A stretch of 34,691 bases of DNA from NCBI GenBank assembly GCA_021798015.1, contig JAJZYP010000009.1, positions 1 through 34,691 on the forward strand. Reading direction: 5' to 3'. Of this stretch, positions 1 through 8,720 are shown one piece after another. Position numbers and translations under genes: made by a program. Origin of the DNA: a bacterium. GTDB lineage: Bacteria; SZUA-79; Acidulodesulfobacterales; Acidulodesulfobacteraceae. The first letter of the stretch is position 1. Every line of letters starts with the position of its first letter. Below the pieces are notes generated by a model that was not told the DNA's origin, ran no database searches, and worked only from the letters and a program-made list of their open reading frames with translations.

Positions 1-2
1 AA

Positions 3-386
3 GACGGGGTTAAAGCTGGAGACGGGGTTATTTCCTATAGCGGTGTTGTTGGAAGGGTTGTTTACGATGGGAATAATCATTCTAAAGTTATTCCCGTTAC
101 TAATCCCAAATGCGTCTTTTCAGTAGTGGATGCAAATACAGGAACCATTGGTATAGCTCAGGGGCTTGGAAACGGTTATCTTAAAATGCGCTTTGTGTTT
201 AATTCCCAGAAAGTCAATGTAGGCGATGAGATTTTAACTTCAGGATTGGGAGGAGTTTTTACTTCAGGCATAAATGTCGGTAAAGTGTTTTCGGTAAAGA
301 AGAAAGGGTATAAAATATTTCAAAGGATAACAATAACCCCTCAAAAAAATTTATTTAACGCTAAACATGTACTTGTCGAAGAATAA
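3..386 (+). CDS. mreC: Rod shape-determining protein MreC, C-terminal part (5' end outside window)
   Basis: The reading frame is open from the first bases of the window, so the ATG at 126 in the ORF track is internal. The visible ~127 residues have the MreC beta-domain pattern: a G-VVGRVV stretch, 'VIPVTNPKC', then 'VGDEILTSGLGGVFTSG' followed by 'VGKVFSV', which matches the family's GD-x-(V/I)-x-TSG-x-GG-x-(F/Y)-P-x-G-x-x-VG signature. MreC is a periplasmic scaffold anchored in the inner membrane that links MreB to PBP2 and RodA. The neighbours support this: mreD overlaps its 3' end by 20 nt, and PBP2 and RodA genes follow within 7 kb. The N-terminal membrane anchor and coiled coil lie upstream of the window. 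Confidence 0.9.
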   Translation, partial: DGVKAGDGVISYSGVVGRVVYDGNNHSKVIPVTNPKCVFSVVDANTGTIGIAQGLGNGYLKMRFVFNSQKVNVGDEILTSGLGGVFTSGINVGKVFSVKKKGYKIFQRITITPQKNLFNAKHVLVEE

Positions 387-903
387 TACGGTGAAATATA
401 TTTATATATTTTGCTTTTCTTTGTTTTTAATGTTTGTGTCTTTAGTATTAATAAATAATTTTAATAAAATAGACATTTTTCCAAACCTTTCTATTATAGC
501 CTTAATATATATTTCGGCATATACGGATGTCTACTCCGGCGCCATATTATCTTATCTGATATTCTACATTTACGGTTCTATGACAGTTTTAAATCCGGCT
601 GCTTTCTCACTTGTAGGGATTGCCTCTTATTCCGTTGCTTATATTCTATGGCGGAAAGTTTCGGCAGAAAATGGGGTAAACGAGATTTTAATCACCTTTT
701 TTGTATCCACAGTTTATTACTTTATACTTTTTTTGATAGTTTTTTATTCTTTAGGTATGCATTTTAATTACTGGAATTTTTTTCTTTTATATAGTCTTCC
801 GGTATCTATAACTACTTCATTAATTTCACCTCCGCTATTTTTCATTTTTAAAAAGATTGGCTTTAAAAACTTTTTGAAAAGAAACAAAATAATTTTAGAT
901 TAA
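367..903 (+). CDS. mreD: Rod shape-determining protein MreD
   Basis: A 178-residue, very hydrophobic protein with about five membrane segments, immediately after and overlapping mreC. This is the standard place and size (about 160-180 aa) for MreD, the inner-membrane partner of MreC and RodA in lateral wall synthesis. The sequence is poorly conserved in this family, so the call rests mainly on gene order, size and membrane topology. The ATG at 367 has no clear Shine-Dalgarno sequence; an in-frame GTG at 391, just after the mreC stop, is an alternative start that would leave a shorter N-terminus before the first membrane segment. Confidence 0.8.
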   Translation: MYLSKNNTVKYIYIFCFSLFLMFVSLVLINNFNKIDIFPNLSIIALIYISAYTDVYSGAILSYLIFYIYGSMTVLNPAAFSLVGIASYSVAYILWRKVSAENGVNEILITFFVSTVYYFILFLIVFYSLGMHFNYWNFFLLYSLPVSITTSLISPPLFFIFKKIGFKNFLKRNKIILD

Positions 904-1012
904 CTAAATAACCGCCGTTTAATTTTTCATTTGCATAAAATTTTATTGCCGTATAAAATAAGATTATACTGTGATTTAATTTATTTTAATAATTCGAGGA
1001 TTTTAAATTATT

Positions 1013-2056
1013 ATGCTTGATTTTTTAAGAAGATTTTATACCCACCCATTAGGCAAGGTTGTTACCATTCTTGTGGGCGCCCTGTTTGTTATCGGTTTTA
1101 GCTTTCTACCGTATATTATCGGCGGAGGCGGGGTTGTTTCACCGCAAGATGTTGCCACTGTGGGCGGAAAAGGAATCTCTATGAATGAGTTTAACCGATA
1201 TTACGGGTCGCTTAAAAATGAATATGAACATTTATACGGCAATAAATTAAGCCGTGAACAGTTAAAAGGGCTGAATTTACCGGGGGTGGCGTTATCTTCG
1301 TTAATAGCCGACAAAGTTCTTGAGTCCAAAACAGATGTATTTGGAATTTATGTCTCCAAAGGTTTTATAGCAAGAAATATTGCGTTATTCTCCTCATTTC
1401 AAAAAAACGGGAAGTTTAGCAATAAACTATTTAATTCTGTTTTATTGGCTAATCATACTACTCCTGCCGCCTTTGAAAAGACATATAAATCCCAGATAAC
1501 AAGGTCTTACATCAGAAGAGCAATCGAAGAATCTTTCAGTATGGTTGGCGGACAGTTTTTGGATAATTACAGAATAGACAATAAATCCGTTGCTTTTGAG
1601 ATTGCGCTTTTTAAATCTCAAAAGGATGCCGACAGTTTTCTCAAAAGGTCTATTTTATCTAGTAATAATTTTAAAGGGTTAGCAAAAGAATTTAAAGGAA
1701 CATTAGAATCTGTCCCGTTATATCCCAAAATTGACTTTGTTAAATCAGTTTATTTTAAAAAGTATGGTTTGAACGAAAACATATTGAAGGCTATTTTTTC
1801 AACACCTGTAAATACCGTGATAAGCAAGGTTTTTCCGGTAAAATCCGGATTTGCCGCAATTAAAATATCAAAGGTATATTTTCCAAAGTATGTTAATGTA
1901 AATAGCGATAAAAATAAAAGGAATGCAATGTTAAAGCAAAAGGAAACATATGCGCTTCAAAAGGAACAGGAATTTTTATATAATTATGTAAACTATCTTG
2001 AATCGAAAGCAGATGTTAAGATAAACAAAAAGGCGTTAACCGCCTTTCATTTTTAA
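1013..2056 (+). CDS. SurA_N/PpiD-like periplasmic folding factor
   Basis: A 347-residue protein with one N-terminal membrane anchor (about residues 13-37) and then the SurA_N/PpiD N-terminal pattern: 'DVATVGGKGISMNEFNRYY' followed by helical segments with 'GVALSSLIADKVLES'. PpiD-type proteins are inner-membrane-anchored periplasmic chaperones that help newly exported proteins fold. The last third ('ILKAIFSTPVNTVISKVFPV' through the 'GFAAIKISKV' strand) has the shape of a degenerate parvulin domain, but I cannot see convincing catalytic residues, so chaperone activity is more likely than isomerase activity. It is shorter than E. coli PpiD (623 aa). A terminator-like hairpin lies inside the last codons. 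Confidence 0.7.
   Translation: MLDFLRRFYTHPLGKVVTILVGALFVIGFSFLPYIIGGGGVVSPQDVATVGGKGISMNEFNRYYGSLKNEYEHLYGNKLSREQLKGLNLPGVALSSLIADKVLESKTDVFGIYVSKGFIARNIALFSSFQKNGKFSNKLFNSVLLANHTTPAAFEKTYKSQITRSYIRRAIEESFSMVGGQFLDNYRIDNKSVAFEIALFKSQKDADSFLKRSILSSNNFKGLAKEFKGTLESVPLYPKIDFVKSVYFKKYGLNENILKAIFSTPVNTVISKVFPVKSGFAAIKISKVYFPKYVNVNSDKNKRNAMLKQKETYALQKEQEFLYNYVNYLESKADVKINKKALTAFHF
2029..2053 (+). terminator. Terminator-like hairpin overlapping the end of the SurA_N gene
   Basis: A perfect 7-bp stem, AAAGGCG / CGCCTTT with a TTAAC loop, is followed by CATTTTT. It has the form of an intrinsic terminator but lies inside the last nine codons, and larE starts 2 nt after the stop. If active it would attenuate transcription into larE, and translation of the upstream gene would be expected to disrupt it. 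Confidence 0.45.
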
Positions 2057-2057
2057 G

Positions 2058-2906
2058 ATGGAAAATATCTTAAAAGATAAGATAAACAATCTCGAAAAAG
2101 CAATAAGAAAGACGGAAAATATCGCCATTGCATTTAGCGGCGGAATAGATTCGACATTTTTATTATTTATGTCAAAAAAGGTTCTTGGTAATAAAAATGT
2201 TATTGCTATTACAGGGAATTCTTTTGCCATTCCTGAAAGAGAGCTTAATTTTTGTAAAGAAAGGGCTAAGGAACTTGAAATACAACATATAGTTGTCAGA
2301 ACTTCAGAGTTTTTAGAAGAGTCTTATATCAGAAATGACAGGATGAGGTGTTATTTCTGCAAAATTTCATTATTTAAAATGATAATGTCTTATATCCCAA
2401 AAACATATGGCGTAGCGGTTGGAACCAATGCAGATGATGCTTTAATGGTAAATGACAGACCGGATATACTTGCCGAAAAGGAATTCGAGATTTTATCTCC
2501 GTTGCGAGAGACCTCTTTTTATAAGTCAGATATAAGGCAAGCATCGAAGTTTTTCGGTATAGACATTTGGGATAAGCCTCAAACGACATGTCTCGCGACA
2601 AGAATACCTTTTGGGAACATAATAACACAGGATAAAATCAAGATGATCGCCGGGGCAGAGGATATTTTAGCGGAAAACGGTTTTAAAGGGGCTAAGGTTC
2701 GCCATTATGGTGAACTTGCCAAAATAGAGGTTCATAGGGAGCATGTGGCGTTACTTTTCAATTTAGGTTCCATAGACAAATTAGTAAAAGAAATTAAAAG
2801 TATCGGTTTTAGATATGTTGCGATAGACTTAGAAGGATATAGAACAGAAGGCTCTTATTTAAAGGCGGAAGATGCCAAACAAAATTCGTGCCGCACTCAA
2901 TGTTGA
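2058..2906 (+). CDS. larE: LarE-type sulfur transferase, predicted [4Fe-4S] subtype
   Basis: A 282-residue PP-loop ATPase. The ATP-pyrophosphatase motif SGGIDS is at residues 27-32 and the LarE signature 'CLATRIPFG' at 178-186. LarE builds the sulfur atoms of the nickel-pincer nucleotide cofactor of lactate racemase-family enzymes. Lactiplantibacillus LarE sacrifices a single Cys for this. Cluster-type LarEs instead hold a [4Fe-4S] cluster with three Cys and can turn over. Here C98 and C101 form a CxxC (RCYFCK) and C178 is the third Cys, which fits the cluster type. No larA, larB or larC is in the window. The start is 2 nt after the previous stop and the gene overlaps the next one, so it is co-transcribed with its neighbours. 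Confidence 0.87.
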   Translation: MENILKDKINNLEKAIRKTENIAIAFSGGIDSTFLLFMSKKVLGNKNVIAITGNSFAIPERELNFCKERAKELEIQHIVVRTSEFLEESYIRNDRMRCYFCKISLFKMIMSYIPKTYGVAVGTNADDALMVNDRPDILAEKEFEILSPLRETSFYKSDIRQASKFFGIDIWDKPQTTCLATRIPFGNIITQDKIKMIAGAEDILAENGFKGAKVRHYGELAKIEVHREHVALLFNLGSIDKLVKEIKSIGFRYVAIDLEGYRTEGSYLKAEDAKQNSCRTQC

Positions 2907-3703
2907 GACCTGATGCCGATTTAATCGATCTGGAAAAATTTTTGGATTTTGCACTATCCCTTGCAAAAAATTGCGGCAAAATTATATCTAAATCTTTCAG
3001 GAAAACACATTCCGTTAAATATAAAGGGCCTGTGGATATTGTTACGGAGGTTGATATCGCCTCTCAGCATTTAGCCGTAGATAGCATTAGAAAAGCATTT
3101 CCGTATCATTCCATTTTAGCGGAAGAAGAAAACATCGATATTTCTAGCGAAACTAAATTTAAATGGATTATAGACCCCTTAGATGGAACTACCAATTATG
3201 CCCATGGGGTTCCAATTTTTTGTTTTTCCATTGCACTTGAAGTAGGTTCGGAGGTTGTATTGGGATGCGCTTATAACCCTATTTTAAAGGAACTTTTTTA
3301 TGCAACGAAAGGAAACGGGGCATATTTTAATGGAAAAAAGATAAATGTTTCAAAAAACTATTGTTTAGAAAAAAGCCTTTTATCAACCGGATTTCCCTAT
3401 GATAAAAAGACAAATCCGGATAACAATTTTGACCATTTCAGGGATATTTCTATTAATGTTAGGGGGATCAGGAGACTGGGCTCTGCCGTTCTTGATTTAT
3501 GTTATACCGCTGCGGGTTTTATAGATGGATATTGGGAGCTTAATTTAAACCCGTGGGATATGGCTTCAGGAAGTTTAATGGTTAAGGAGGCAGGCGGTAT
3601 TGTAAGTGATTTCTGTAAAAAACCGCTTAATATTTATAACCGAAGAATACTTGCATCTAACGGGCTTATCCACAATGAATTGGCAAAAATTTTATGTAAG
3701 TGA
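2888..3703 (+). CDS. Inositol monophosphatase family protein
   Basis: A 271-residue Mg2+-dependent phosphatase of the IMPase/SuhB/CysQ superfamily. Metal-binding motifs are visible in order: 'LAEEE' (E80 region), 'IIDPLDGTTNYAHG' (D96, D99 region) and 'NPWDMASG' (D224). The family hydrolyses inositol-1-phosphate or related sugar or nucleotide phosphates, and the sequence alone does not fix the substrate. The ORF-track start is a GTG at 2888; an ATG at 2900 is equally possible and neither has a clear ribosome site. Either start lies within the end of larE, which suggests translational coupling. Confidence 0.88.
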   Translation: MPHSMLRPDADLIDLEKFLDFALSLAKNCGKIISKSFRKTHSVKYKGPVDIVTEVDIASQHLAVDSIRKAFPYHSILAEEENIDISSETKFKWIIDPLDGTTNYAHGVPIFCFSIALEVGSEVVLGCAYNPILKELFYATKGNGAYFNGKKINVSKNYCLEKSLLSTGFPYDKKTNPDNNFDHFRDISINVRGIRRLGSAVLDLCYTAAGFIDGYWELNLNPWDMASGSLMVKEAGGIVSDFCKKPLNIYNRRILASNGLIHNELAKILCK

Positions 3704-3722
3704 AAATAAGTGAAAAAGAGTT

Positions 3723-5618
3723 ATGTCATCATTATATAATGAAAACGGAATATTAAAAGGGCAAAAAAACAGAATTAATTTATTAGCTATCATATTTACT
3801 CTATTAATCTTTATTTTAATCATCAGGCTGTTTTATTTGCAGATAATTAGGGGCGGTTATTATTATAAACTGGCAGGAAATAATGCCACGAGGGTTATAT
3901 ATCTTACAGCCCCAAGGGGTGATATACTTTCAAACGGAGGTAAAATTTTTGTAGATGATGAATCCTCGTTTAACATTGCAATTACCCTTGCGCATATAAA
4001 AGATTTAAAGACAGAATTAATCTTTTTAGCAAAGTTAATGCATAAAAGCTATAATAAGCTTTTAAAAACGGTTGAAAAAGAAGAATTTTTACCAACTTAT
4101 GAACCGATTATTCTTATGCGTAATATTTCAGTTAAAGAATTATCAAGGTTTGAGGTAAATAAGATGTTTTTGCCGGGTTTTTTTATCGCAAAGATCCCAA
4201 TAAGGTATTATCCTTACAAAAAAATCGGCGCCCAAATTTTTGGGTATGTCGGACCTATTTCACCTGCTCAACTTAAAGAAAAAAAATATGATTATCTTAA
4301 TTCTTCCGATATTATCGGTGAAACGGGACTCGAATATTATTATCAAAAATATTTGCATGGCAAAGACGGAGAAAAACGCGTTGTCGTAAATTCTCGCGGC
4401 GAGCCTATCGGTAAAATTATTATCAAAAAGCCTGTTATGGGAGCAAATTTATATACAACTCTTGATTTGCCGTTAGAAAGACTTGCCTATAAACTTATGA
4501 AGAAAAGAGAAGGGGCGGTAATTGCCGTGGATCCAAATAATGGAAAGATACTTGCTATGGTTTCCACCCCTTCTTTTAACCCGTTTTACTTTTCCGAAGG
4601 GATTAGTCAAAACCGTTGGAATAAGATTATAAAAAACAATCAACATCCTTTAGAAAACAAAGCTATTCAGAATGCGCTTGCCCCAGGATCTACTTTTAAA
4701 GTAGTAGGCGCCTTAGCAGCCCTTTCTTTGCATTTAATTACACCAAGGAAAAAAATATATGCCGGTCCTACCTTTAAATTGGGTAATGCCGTTTTTTACA
4801 ACTGGAACCCTAACCAGAAATCTAAAATAAATCTTTATAGGGCAATTGCGGAATCGGTTGATACATATTTCTATCATTTAGGGGTGAAAATTAGCATGGA
4901 TGAACTGGCAAGCTATGCGTTTAAGCTTGGCTTTGGAAAAAAAACAGGAATAGACCTGCCTGATGAAAACCCGGGTTTTATACCGACAAGACAGCTTGTT
5001 TATACAACGTATCACAGACACTGGTATAAAGGTTCTACCCTTTCGGCAATTATTGGACAAAGCTATGATCTTGTTACCCCAATTCAGCTTGTAACGGCAT
5101 ATAGCGCTATTGCCAACGGCGGTAATCTATACAGACCTTATTTATTAAAAAAAATTGTGTCACAGAAAGGCACAGTTTTAAAAGAAATGAAACCAGAGCT
5201 TATCAAACATATAAATATTAAAAAAAGCTATTTGAGGGCAGTAAAGAAAGGGCTTTGCGATGTTGTAAACAAAAACTACGGGACCGCGGTAAACGGCAGA
5301 ATTAATGGTATAACTTTTTGCGGAAAAACCGGAACTGCGCAGATCATATCAAAAATATACTCGATTTACGATATTAAGAAAATACCGAGAAAATACAGAG
5401 ATAATGCCTGGTTTGTTGGATTTGCGCCGCTAAAAAATCCAAAAATAGCCGTGCTTGTTTTAGATATGCATGCCAAGTTTCTAGGGGCAAATGCGGCAGT
5501 CATAGCGAAAAAAATAGTCGAAAAATATTTGGAGCAAAAGGGCTTGTGGAAACCGCCGGCTCATAAAAAAGTTAAGAGTAAGAGCAAATTACCAAGTTTT
5601 ATATACACAAGTTTTTAA
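3723..5618 (+). CDS. mrdA: Penicillin-binding protein 2 (elongasome transpeptidase)
   Basis: A 631-residue class B PBP with one N-terminal membrane anchor (about residues 19-41) and a pedestal domain beginning at 'APRGDILSNGG'. The transpeptidase motifs are complete: the active serine in 'GSTFK' (S323), the SxD-type second motif 'SVDTYFY', and 'KTGTAQ' (K535). It crosslinks peptidoglycan in the periplasm during cell elongation, in a complex with RodA and MreCD. rodA follows 42 nt downstream. The length is typical for PBP2. The basic C-terminal tail after 'GLWKPPAHK' is not part of the catalytic domain. Confidence 0.95.
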   Translation: MSSLYNENGILKGQKNRINLLAIIFTLLIFILIIRLFYLQIIRGGYYYKLAGNNATRVIYLTAPRGDILSNGGKIFVDDESSFNIAITLAHIKDLKTELIFLAKLMHKSYNKLLKTVEKEEFLPTYEPIILMRNISVKELSRFEVNKMFLPGFFIAKIPIRYYPYKKIGAQIFGYVGPISPAQLKEKKYDYLNSSDIIGETGLEYYYQKYLHGKDGEKRVVVNSRGEPIGKIIIKKPVMGANLYTTLDLPLERLAYKLMKKREGAVIAVDPNNGKILAMVSTPSFNPFYFSEGISQNRWNKIIKNNQHPLENKAIQNALAPGSTFKVVGALAALSLHLITPRKKIYAGPTFKLGNAVFYNWNPNQKSKINLYRAIAESVDTYFYHLGVKISMDELASYAFKLGFGKKTGIDLPDENPGFIPTRQLVYTTYHRHWYKGSTLSAIIGQSYDLVTPIQLVTAYSAIANGGNLYRPYLLKKIVSQKGTVLKEMKPELIKHINIKKSYLRAVKKGLCDVVNKNYGTAVNGRINGITFCGKTGTAQIISKIYSIYDIKKIPRKYRDNAWFVGFAPLKNPKIAVLVLDMHAKFLGANAAVIAKKIVEKYLEQKGLWKPPAHKKVKSKSKLPSFIYTSF

Positions 5619-5660
5619 TTTAAAATTTTACAGGATTAATTTTTATTAATTTGTTAATTT

Positions 5661-6776
5661 ATGAAATTATTAGATAATGAATATGTAAAAAATTTTGACT
5701 TTGTAATATTTTTTACCGTTATTATAATTTCTATCATGGGCATTATAAATCTTTACGGGTCGTTAAGCGTGGGGCATAAAGACTTCTTTGACCCGTATGC
5801 GATTAAGCAGATTATCTGGTTTGTGATAGCCTTTTTGCTAATGTTTGCAATTATATCTGTCGATTATAACACCCTTATAGAGATTGCCTATTATATTTAC
5901 GGATTTATACTCATACTAATAATAGTCGTGTTGTTAAAGGGTAGGATTACTCATGGCGCTTCCCGCTGGATTTCTCTCGGCACGTTTTCGTTTCAGCCGT
6001 CTGAGTTTATGAAAATTGGATTGGTATTCGCGCTTGTTAAATATTTAACCTCTTATGAAAACAGAAATTGTTATTCCATTAAGGAATTAATAATCCCTTT
6101 GATAATAATCCTTTTACCCGCTTTATTAATTGCAAAAGAGCCTGATTTAGGGACCGCATTAATAGTCCTTTTTGTTGGAATTATAATAATTTACCTTGCA
6201 GGTATTAAAAGAAGTGCTATTTTAATTTTAACAGGCATAGCGTTATTTTTAGGACCCGTTTTATGGTTTCATTTAAAGCCGTATCAAAAAAGCAGAATAC
6301 TAATTTTTTTGCATCCGGCTAAAGATTATTTGGGAGCAGGATATAATATAATACAATCGGAGATTGCAGTGGGAGCCGGAAGACTTTTTGGAAACGGATT
6401 CGGCAACGGTTCCCAGAGCACTTTAAATTTTTTGCCCGCAAAGCACACCGATTTTATATTTTCAACATTCTCCCAGCAGTTTGGTTTTTTCGGAGGAATA
6501 ATCCTTATTGCGTTGTATTTCATACTCATAATAAGCGGATTTAAGATTGTATATCAGACAAAAAAATTGCAGGGGTTTTTGCTTGGAGCCGGAGCGCTTA
6601 GCATACTTGCGCTTCATGCGATAATAAATATTTATATGACTATCGGCTTACTGCCTGTTGTGGGCGTTCCCCTGCCATTTTTTAGTTATGGCGGGACATC
6701 CGTTATTGTAGATATGTCTGCGGTTGCAATACTTTTAAATATAAAGATGAGAAGATATAAATTTCAATCGCCGTAG
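5661..6776 (+). CDS. rodA: Peptidoglycan glycosyltransferase RodA
   Basis: A 371-residue SEDS-family protein with about ten membrane segments. Family landmarks are present: 'GASRWISLGTFSFQPSEF', 'AKEPDLGTALIVL', 'AVGAGRLFGNGFGNGSQ', 'KHTDFIFS' and the C-terminal 'VGVPLPFFSYGGTS'. RodA polymerises lipid II into glycan strands during elongation together with PBP2, whose gene is directly upstream. Its position in a mre/PBP2 cluster distinguishes it from the division paralogue FtsW. Confidence 0.95.
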   Translation: MKLLDNEYVKNFDFVIFFTVIIISIMGIINLYGSLSVGHKDFFDPYAIKQIIWFVIAFLLMFAIISVDYNTLIEIAYYIYGFILILIIVVLLKGRITHGASRWISLGTFSFQPSEFMKIGLVFALVKYLTSYENRNCYSIKELIIPLIIILLPALLIAKEPDLGTALIVLFVGIIIIYLAGIKRSAILILTGIALFLGPVLWFHLKPYQKSRILIFLHPAKDYLGAGYNIIQSEIAVGAGRLFGNGFGNGSQSTLNFLPAKHTDFIFSTFSQQFGFFGGIILIALYFILIISGFKIVYQTKKLQGFLLGAGALSILALHAIINIYMTIGLLPVVGVPLPFFSYGGTSVIVDMSAVAILLNIKMRRYKFQSP

Positions 6777-6859
6777 TTTTTTTATTATCCTATTATTATC
6801 TCAAACTAAAGATATGCGTATTTTAAGGGCTATAAGGAAGAGGGAGGCGAAGGCATAGA

Positions 6860-7345
6860 ATGGAAAAACGAAAGGGATTTAATTTACCTTTATTTATATC
6901 AACCTTTTTTTATGCCGGTTTTTTTCCATATGCACCCGGAACGGTCGGTTCTATTGCGGGATTTATTATATATGCCGTATTACTGAGGTTGCTAAATCCG
7001 TATGAATATATGATAATCTGCCTGTTTGTTTTTATTGCCGGAGTATATTATTCCTCCAAGGCGGAAAAGTTAATGGGGGTCAAAGATCCTTCGCCTGTTG
7101 TGATTGATGAAGTTCTTGGGTATTTTGTAACTATGATGGGGGGATTTTGGACACCTTTTTCCATTCCTTACGCTTTAGTTGGGCTTGGACTGTTTCGGCT
7201 TTTTGATATATTAAAGCCTTTTCCTGTAAGATACATAGATAAAAAAATAGCCGGCGGGTTCGGCATTATGCTTGACGATGTCGTTGCCGCCATATTTTCG
7301 GCAATTATTTTAAGGCTTATTATTATTTTAATCGTTGGAATTTAG
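6860..7345 (+). CDS. pgpA: Phosphatidylglycerophosphatase A
   Basis: A 161-residue inner-membrane enzyme that dephosphorylates phosphatidylglycerol phosphate in phospholipid synthesis. Family motifs are seen in order: 'FPYAPGTVGSIAG' near the N-terminus, 'VIDEVLGYFVTM', and 'FRLFDILKPFPVRYID' followed by 'GFGIMLDDVVAAI'. The ATG at 6860 is preceded by a purine-rich GAGGGAGGCGAAGG region with SD-like matches. Its position just before cinA-recA is common in deltaproteobacterial genomes. A triplet of 7-bp tandem repeats (TTTGAAC type) separates it from cinA. Confidence 0.93.
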   Translation: MEKRKGFNLPLFISTFFYAGFFPYAPGTVGSIAGFIIYAVLLRLLNPYEYMIICLFVFIAGVYYSSKAEKLMGVKDPSPVVIDEVLGYFVTMMGGFWTPFSIPYALVGLGLFRLFDILKPFPVRYIDKKIAGGFGIMLDDVVAAIFSAIILRLIIILIVGI

Positions 7346-7379
7346 CTTTGAACTTTGAACTTTGAAAGAGATAAAATAA

Positions 7380-8639
7380 ATGGATATTAAAATTCTTATT
7401 ATAGCAGATGATAATAATTTTGTTGAAGCGGGGGAAGCTATTAAGGGTTTATCGGAGGTGCTTCTAAACTATAACCTTAGATTTAAAGAAGCCGTTATAC
7501 TTCCCCAAACCGAAAGAGATAGCATTTACAAGGTAATGTCTTACATGGCTTCGGAGGGTTCATTTGTGATAGTTTGCGGAGGGATGAAAGAAGATGACTG
7601 TATTACTCAAAATATAGCTGCCGAAGTTTTTAAAAAAGAGCTTACAAAGAGTAAAGATGCTATGGATTTAATGAGACTCGTGTACGATTTTAATAAGAAG
7701 CAGTTAAATCGGTCAAACGAAAAGGCCTGTTATTTTCCTGAGAATTCTTTTATTATTCCCAATCAAAACTCTGGAATTTCAGGTTTTTATCTAACGGAAC
7801 CTATATTTTTTGCCGCTATGCCTTTAGAACCTAAAAACGCCGTAAATATGTTCAAAAGTCACGTTTTAGGGAAAATGCTTGGAAAATTGGGAGTTAATTA
7901 TTTTATAAAACTGAGGAAATACAAGCTATTTGGTTTAAAAGAAAAGGAATTCGAAAGACTTTTTGAGATATTAAAGAAAAACTTCGAATATAATTTTAAT
8001 TTTGAATATTCTTTTGGCGAGATTATTTTGAGCGCGTACATAAACGGGGTTTCAACACAAAAACTTAATGAAAATATAAGGGTGGTAGATGCGGCAATCA
8101 TAGATACATTTAAGGATTATCTTTACGGTTATGACGATGACGAGCTCAATATAGTCTGTTCGTATTTGTTCAGGGAAAAGGGTGTTAGCATTGCTCTGGC
8201 GGAGTCTTTGACCGGGGGCTATATATCCGATAAACTTACCGATTTACCCGGTTCATCCGGTTATTTTATTTATGGCGGTGTTGTGTATTCAAATTATTCT
8301 AAAACCGATATATTAGGGGTGGATAGCGGCATTGTAGAAAAAGACGGGGCAGTTTCCGAAAGTTGCGCTATGGAGATGGCAAATCAGGTGAGAAAAAAGG
8401 CTTTAAGCGATATTGGTCTTGCCGTTACAGGTTTTGCGGGTCCCAAGACCCCGTACGACAATTATCCTGTGGGCACCGTTTTTATAGCCTTATCATCGGC
8501 TAAAGTAAAAGAGGTAAGAAAGTATTTATTCACAGGCTCCAGATTGGATATCAAGGCTTATACCTCAAAAATGGCTTTGTTCTGGATTTACAGGATGCTA
8601 AGCGGCACTCCTTTATCGCTAATAAAGGAACAACAGTGA
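7380..8639 (+). CDS. cinA: CinA-family protein with degenerate MoCF-like domain and PncC amidase domain
   Basis: A 419-residue two-domain protein. The C-terminal part (about 255-410) is a good nicotinamide-nucleotide amidohydrolase (PncC) domain: 'SIALAESLTGGYISDKLTDL', 'GSSGYFIYGGVVYSN', 'AVTGFAGP' and 'PVGTVFIAL'. It recycles NMN from NAD breakdown. The N-terminal part corresponds to the MoCF/COG1058 domain but is strongly diverged: the usual GT-E-L-L-G strand-loop is lost and the GGLGPTxDDxT motif reads 'CGGMKEDDCITQ'. The ADP-ribose-type pyrophosphatase activity of that domain is therefore doubtful. The gene lies between pgpA and recA, the standard cinA-recA pairing. Confidence 0.85.
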   Translation: MDIKILIIADDNNFVEAGEAIKGLSEVLLNYNLRFKEAVILPQTERDSIYKVMSYMASEGSFVIVCGGMKEDDCITQNIAAEVFKKELTKSKDAMDLMRLVYDFNKKQLNRSNEKACYFPENSFIIPNQNSGISGFYLTEPIFFAAMPLEPKNAVNMFKSHVLGKMLGKLGVNYFIKLRKYKLFGLKEKEFERLFEILKKNFEYNFNFEYSFGEIILSAYINGVSTQKLNENIRVVDAAIIDTFKDYLYGYDDDELNIVCSYLFREKGVSIALAESLTGGYISDKLTDLPGSSGYFIYGGVVYSNYSKTDILGVDSGIVEKDGAVSESCAMEMANQVRKKALSDIGLAVTGFAGPKTPYDNYPVGTVFIALSSAKVKEVRKYLFTGSRLDIKAYTSKMALFWIYRMLSGTPLSLIKEQQ

Positions 8640-8646
8640 ACTAAAG

Positions 8647-8685
8647 CCATTTTAAGGGTTTCTACCTGTAATTTTGGGACCATAA
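8647..8685 (+). repeat. Decayed arm of the 28.4-kb inverted-repeat element
   Basis: CCATTTTAAGGGTTTCTACC continuing TGTAATTTTGGGA matches 28 of 33 bases of 28521-28553, the right arm of the composite element upstream of the cytochrome-porin gene. Only this arm is clear here. A shared GGTGTCATTC string about 100 nt further on (8748-8757) may be a remnant of the element's inner repeat. It lies directly upstream of the recA promoter. Confidence 0.6.
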
Positions 8686-8691
8686 TTTAAC

Positions 8692-8720
8692 TTGATATTA
8701 TTCTTTTTTTAAGCTATAAC
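8692..8720 (+). promoter_or_regulatory. Sigma70-type promoter of recA
   Basis: TTGATA (8692-8697), a 17-bp spacer and TATAAC (8715-8720) form a near-consensus promoter in the cinA-recA gap. It predicts a leader of about 110 nt before the recA start. I see no convincing LexA operator of either the E. coli or the Gram-positive type around it. Confidence 0.7.

Noticed and set aside
126-386. 86-aa ORF as a complete small gene
   Set aside because: The frame is open to the window edge and reads as the MreC beta-domain, so it is the truncated end of mreC.
7346-7379. TTTGAAC triple tandem repeat before cinA
   Set aside because: Only three 7-bp units, in an AT-rich gap; it could be a chance slippage product and has no recognisable function.
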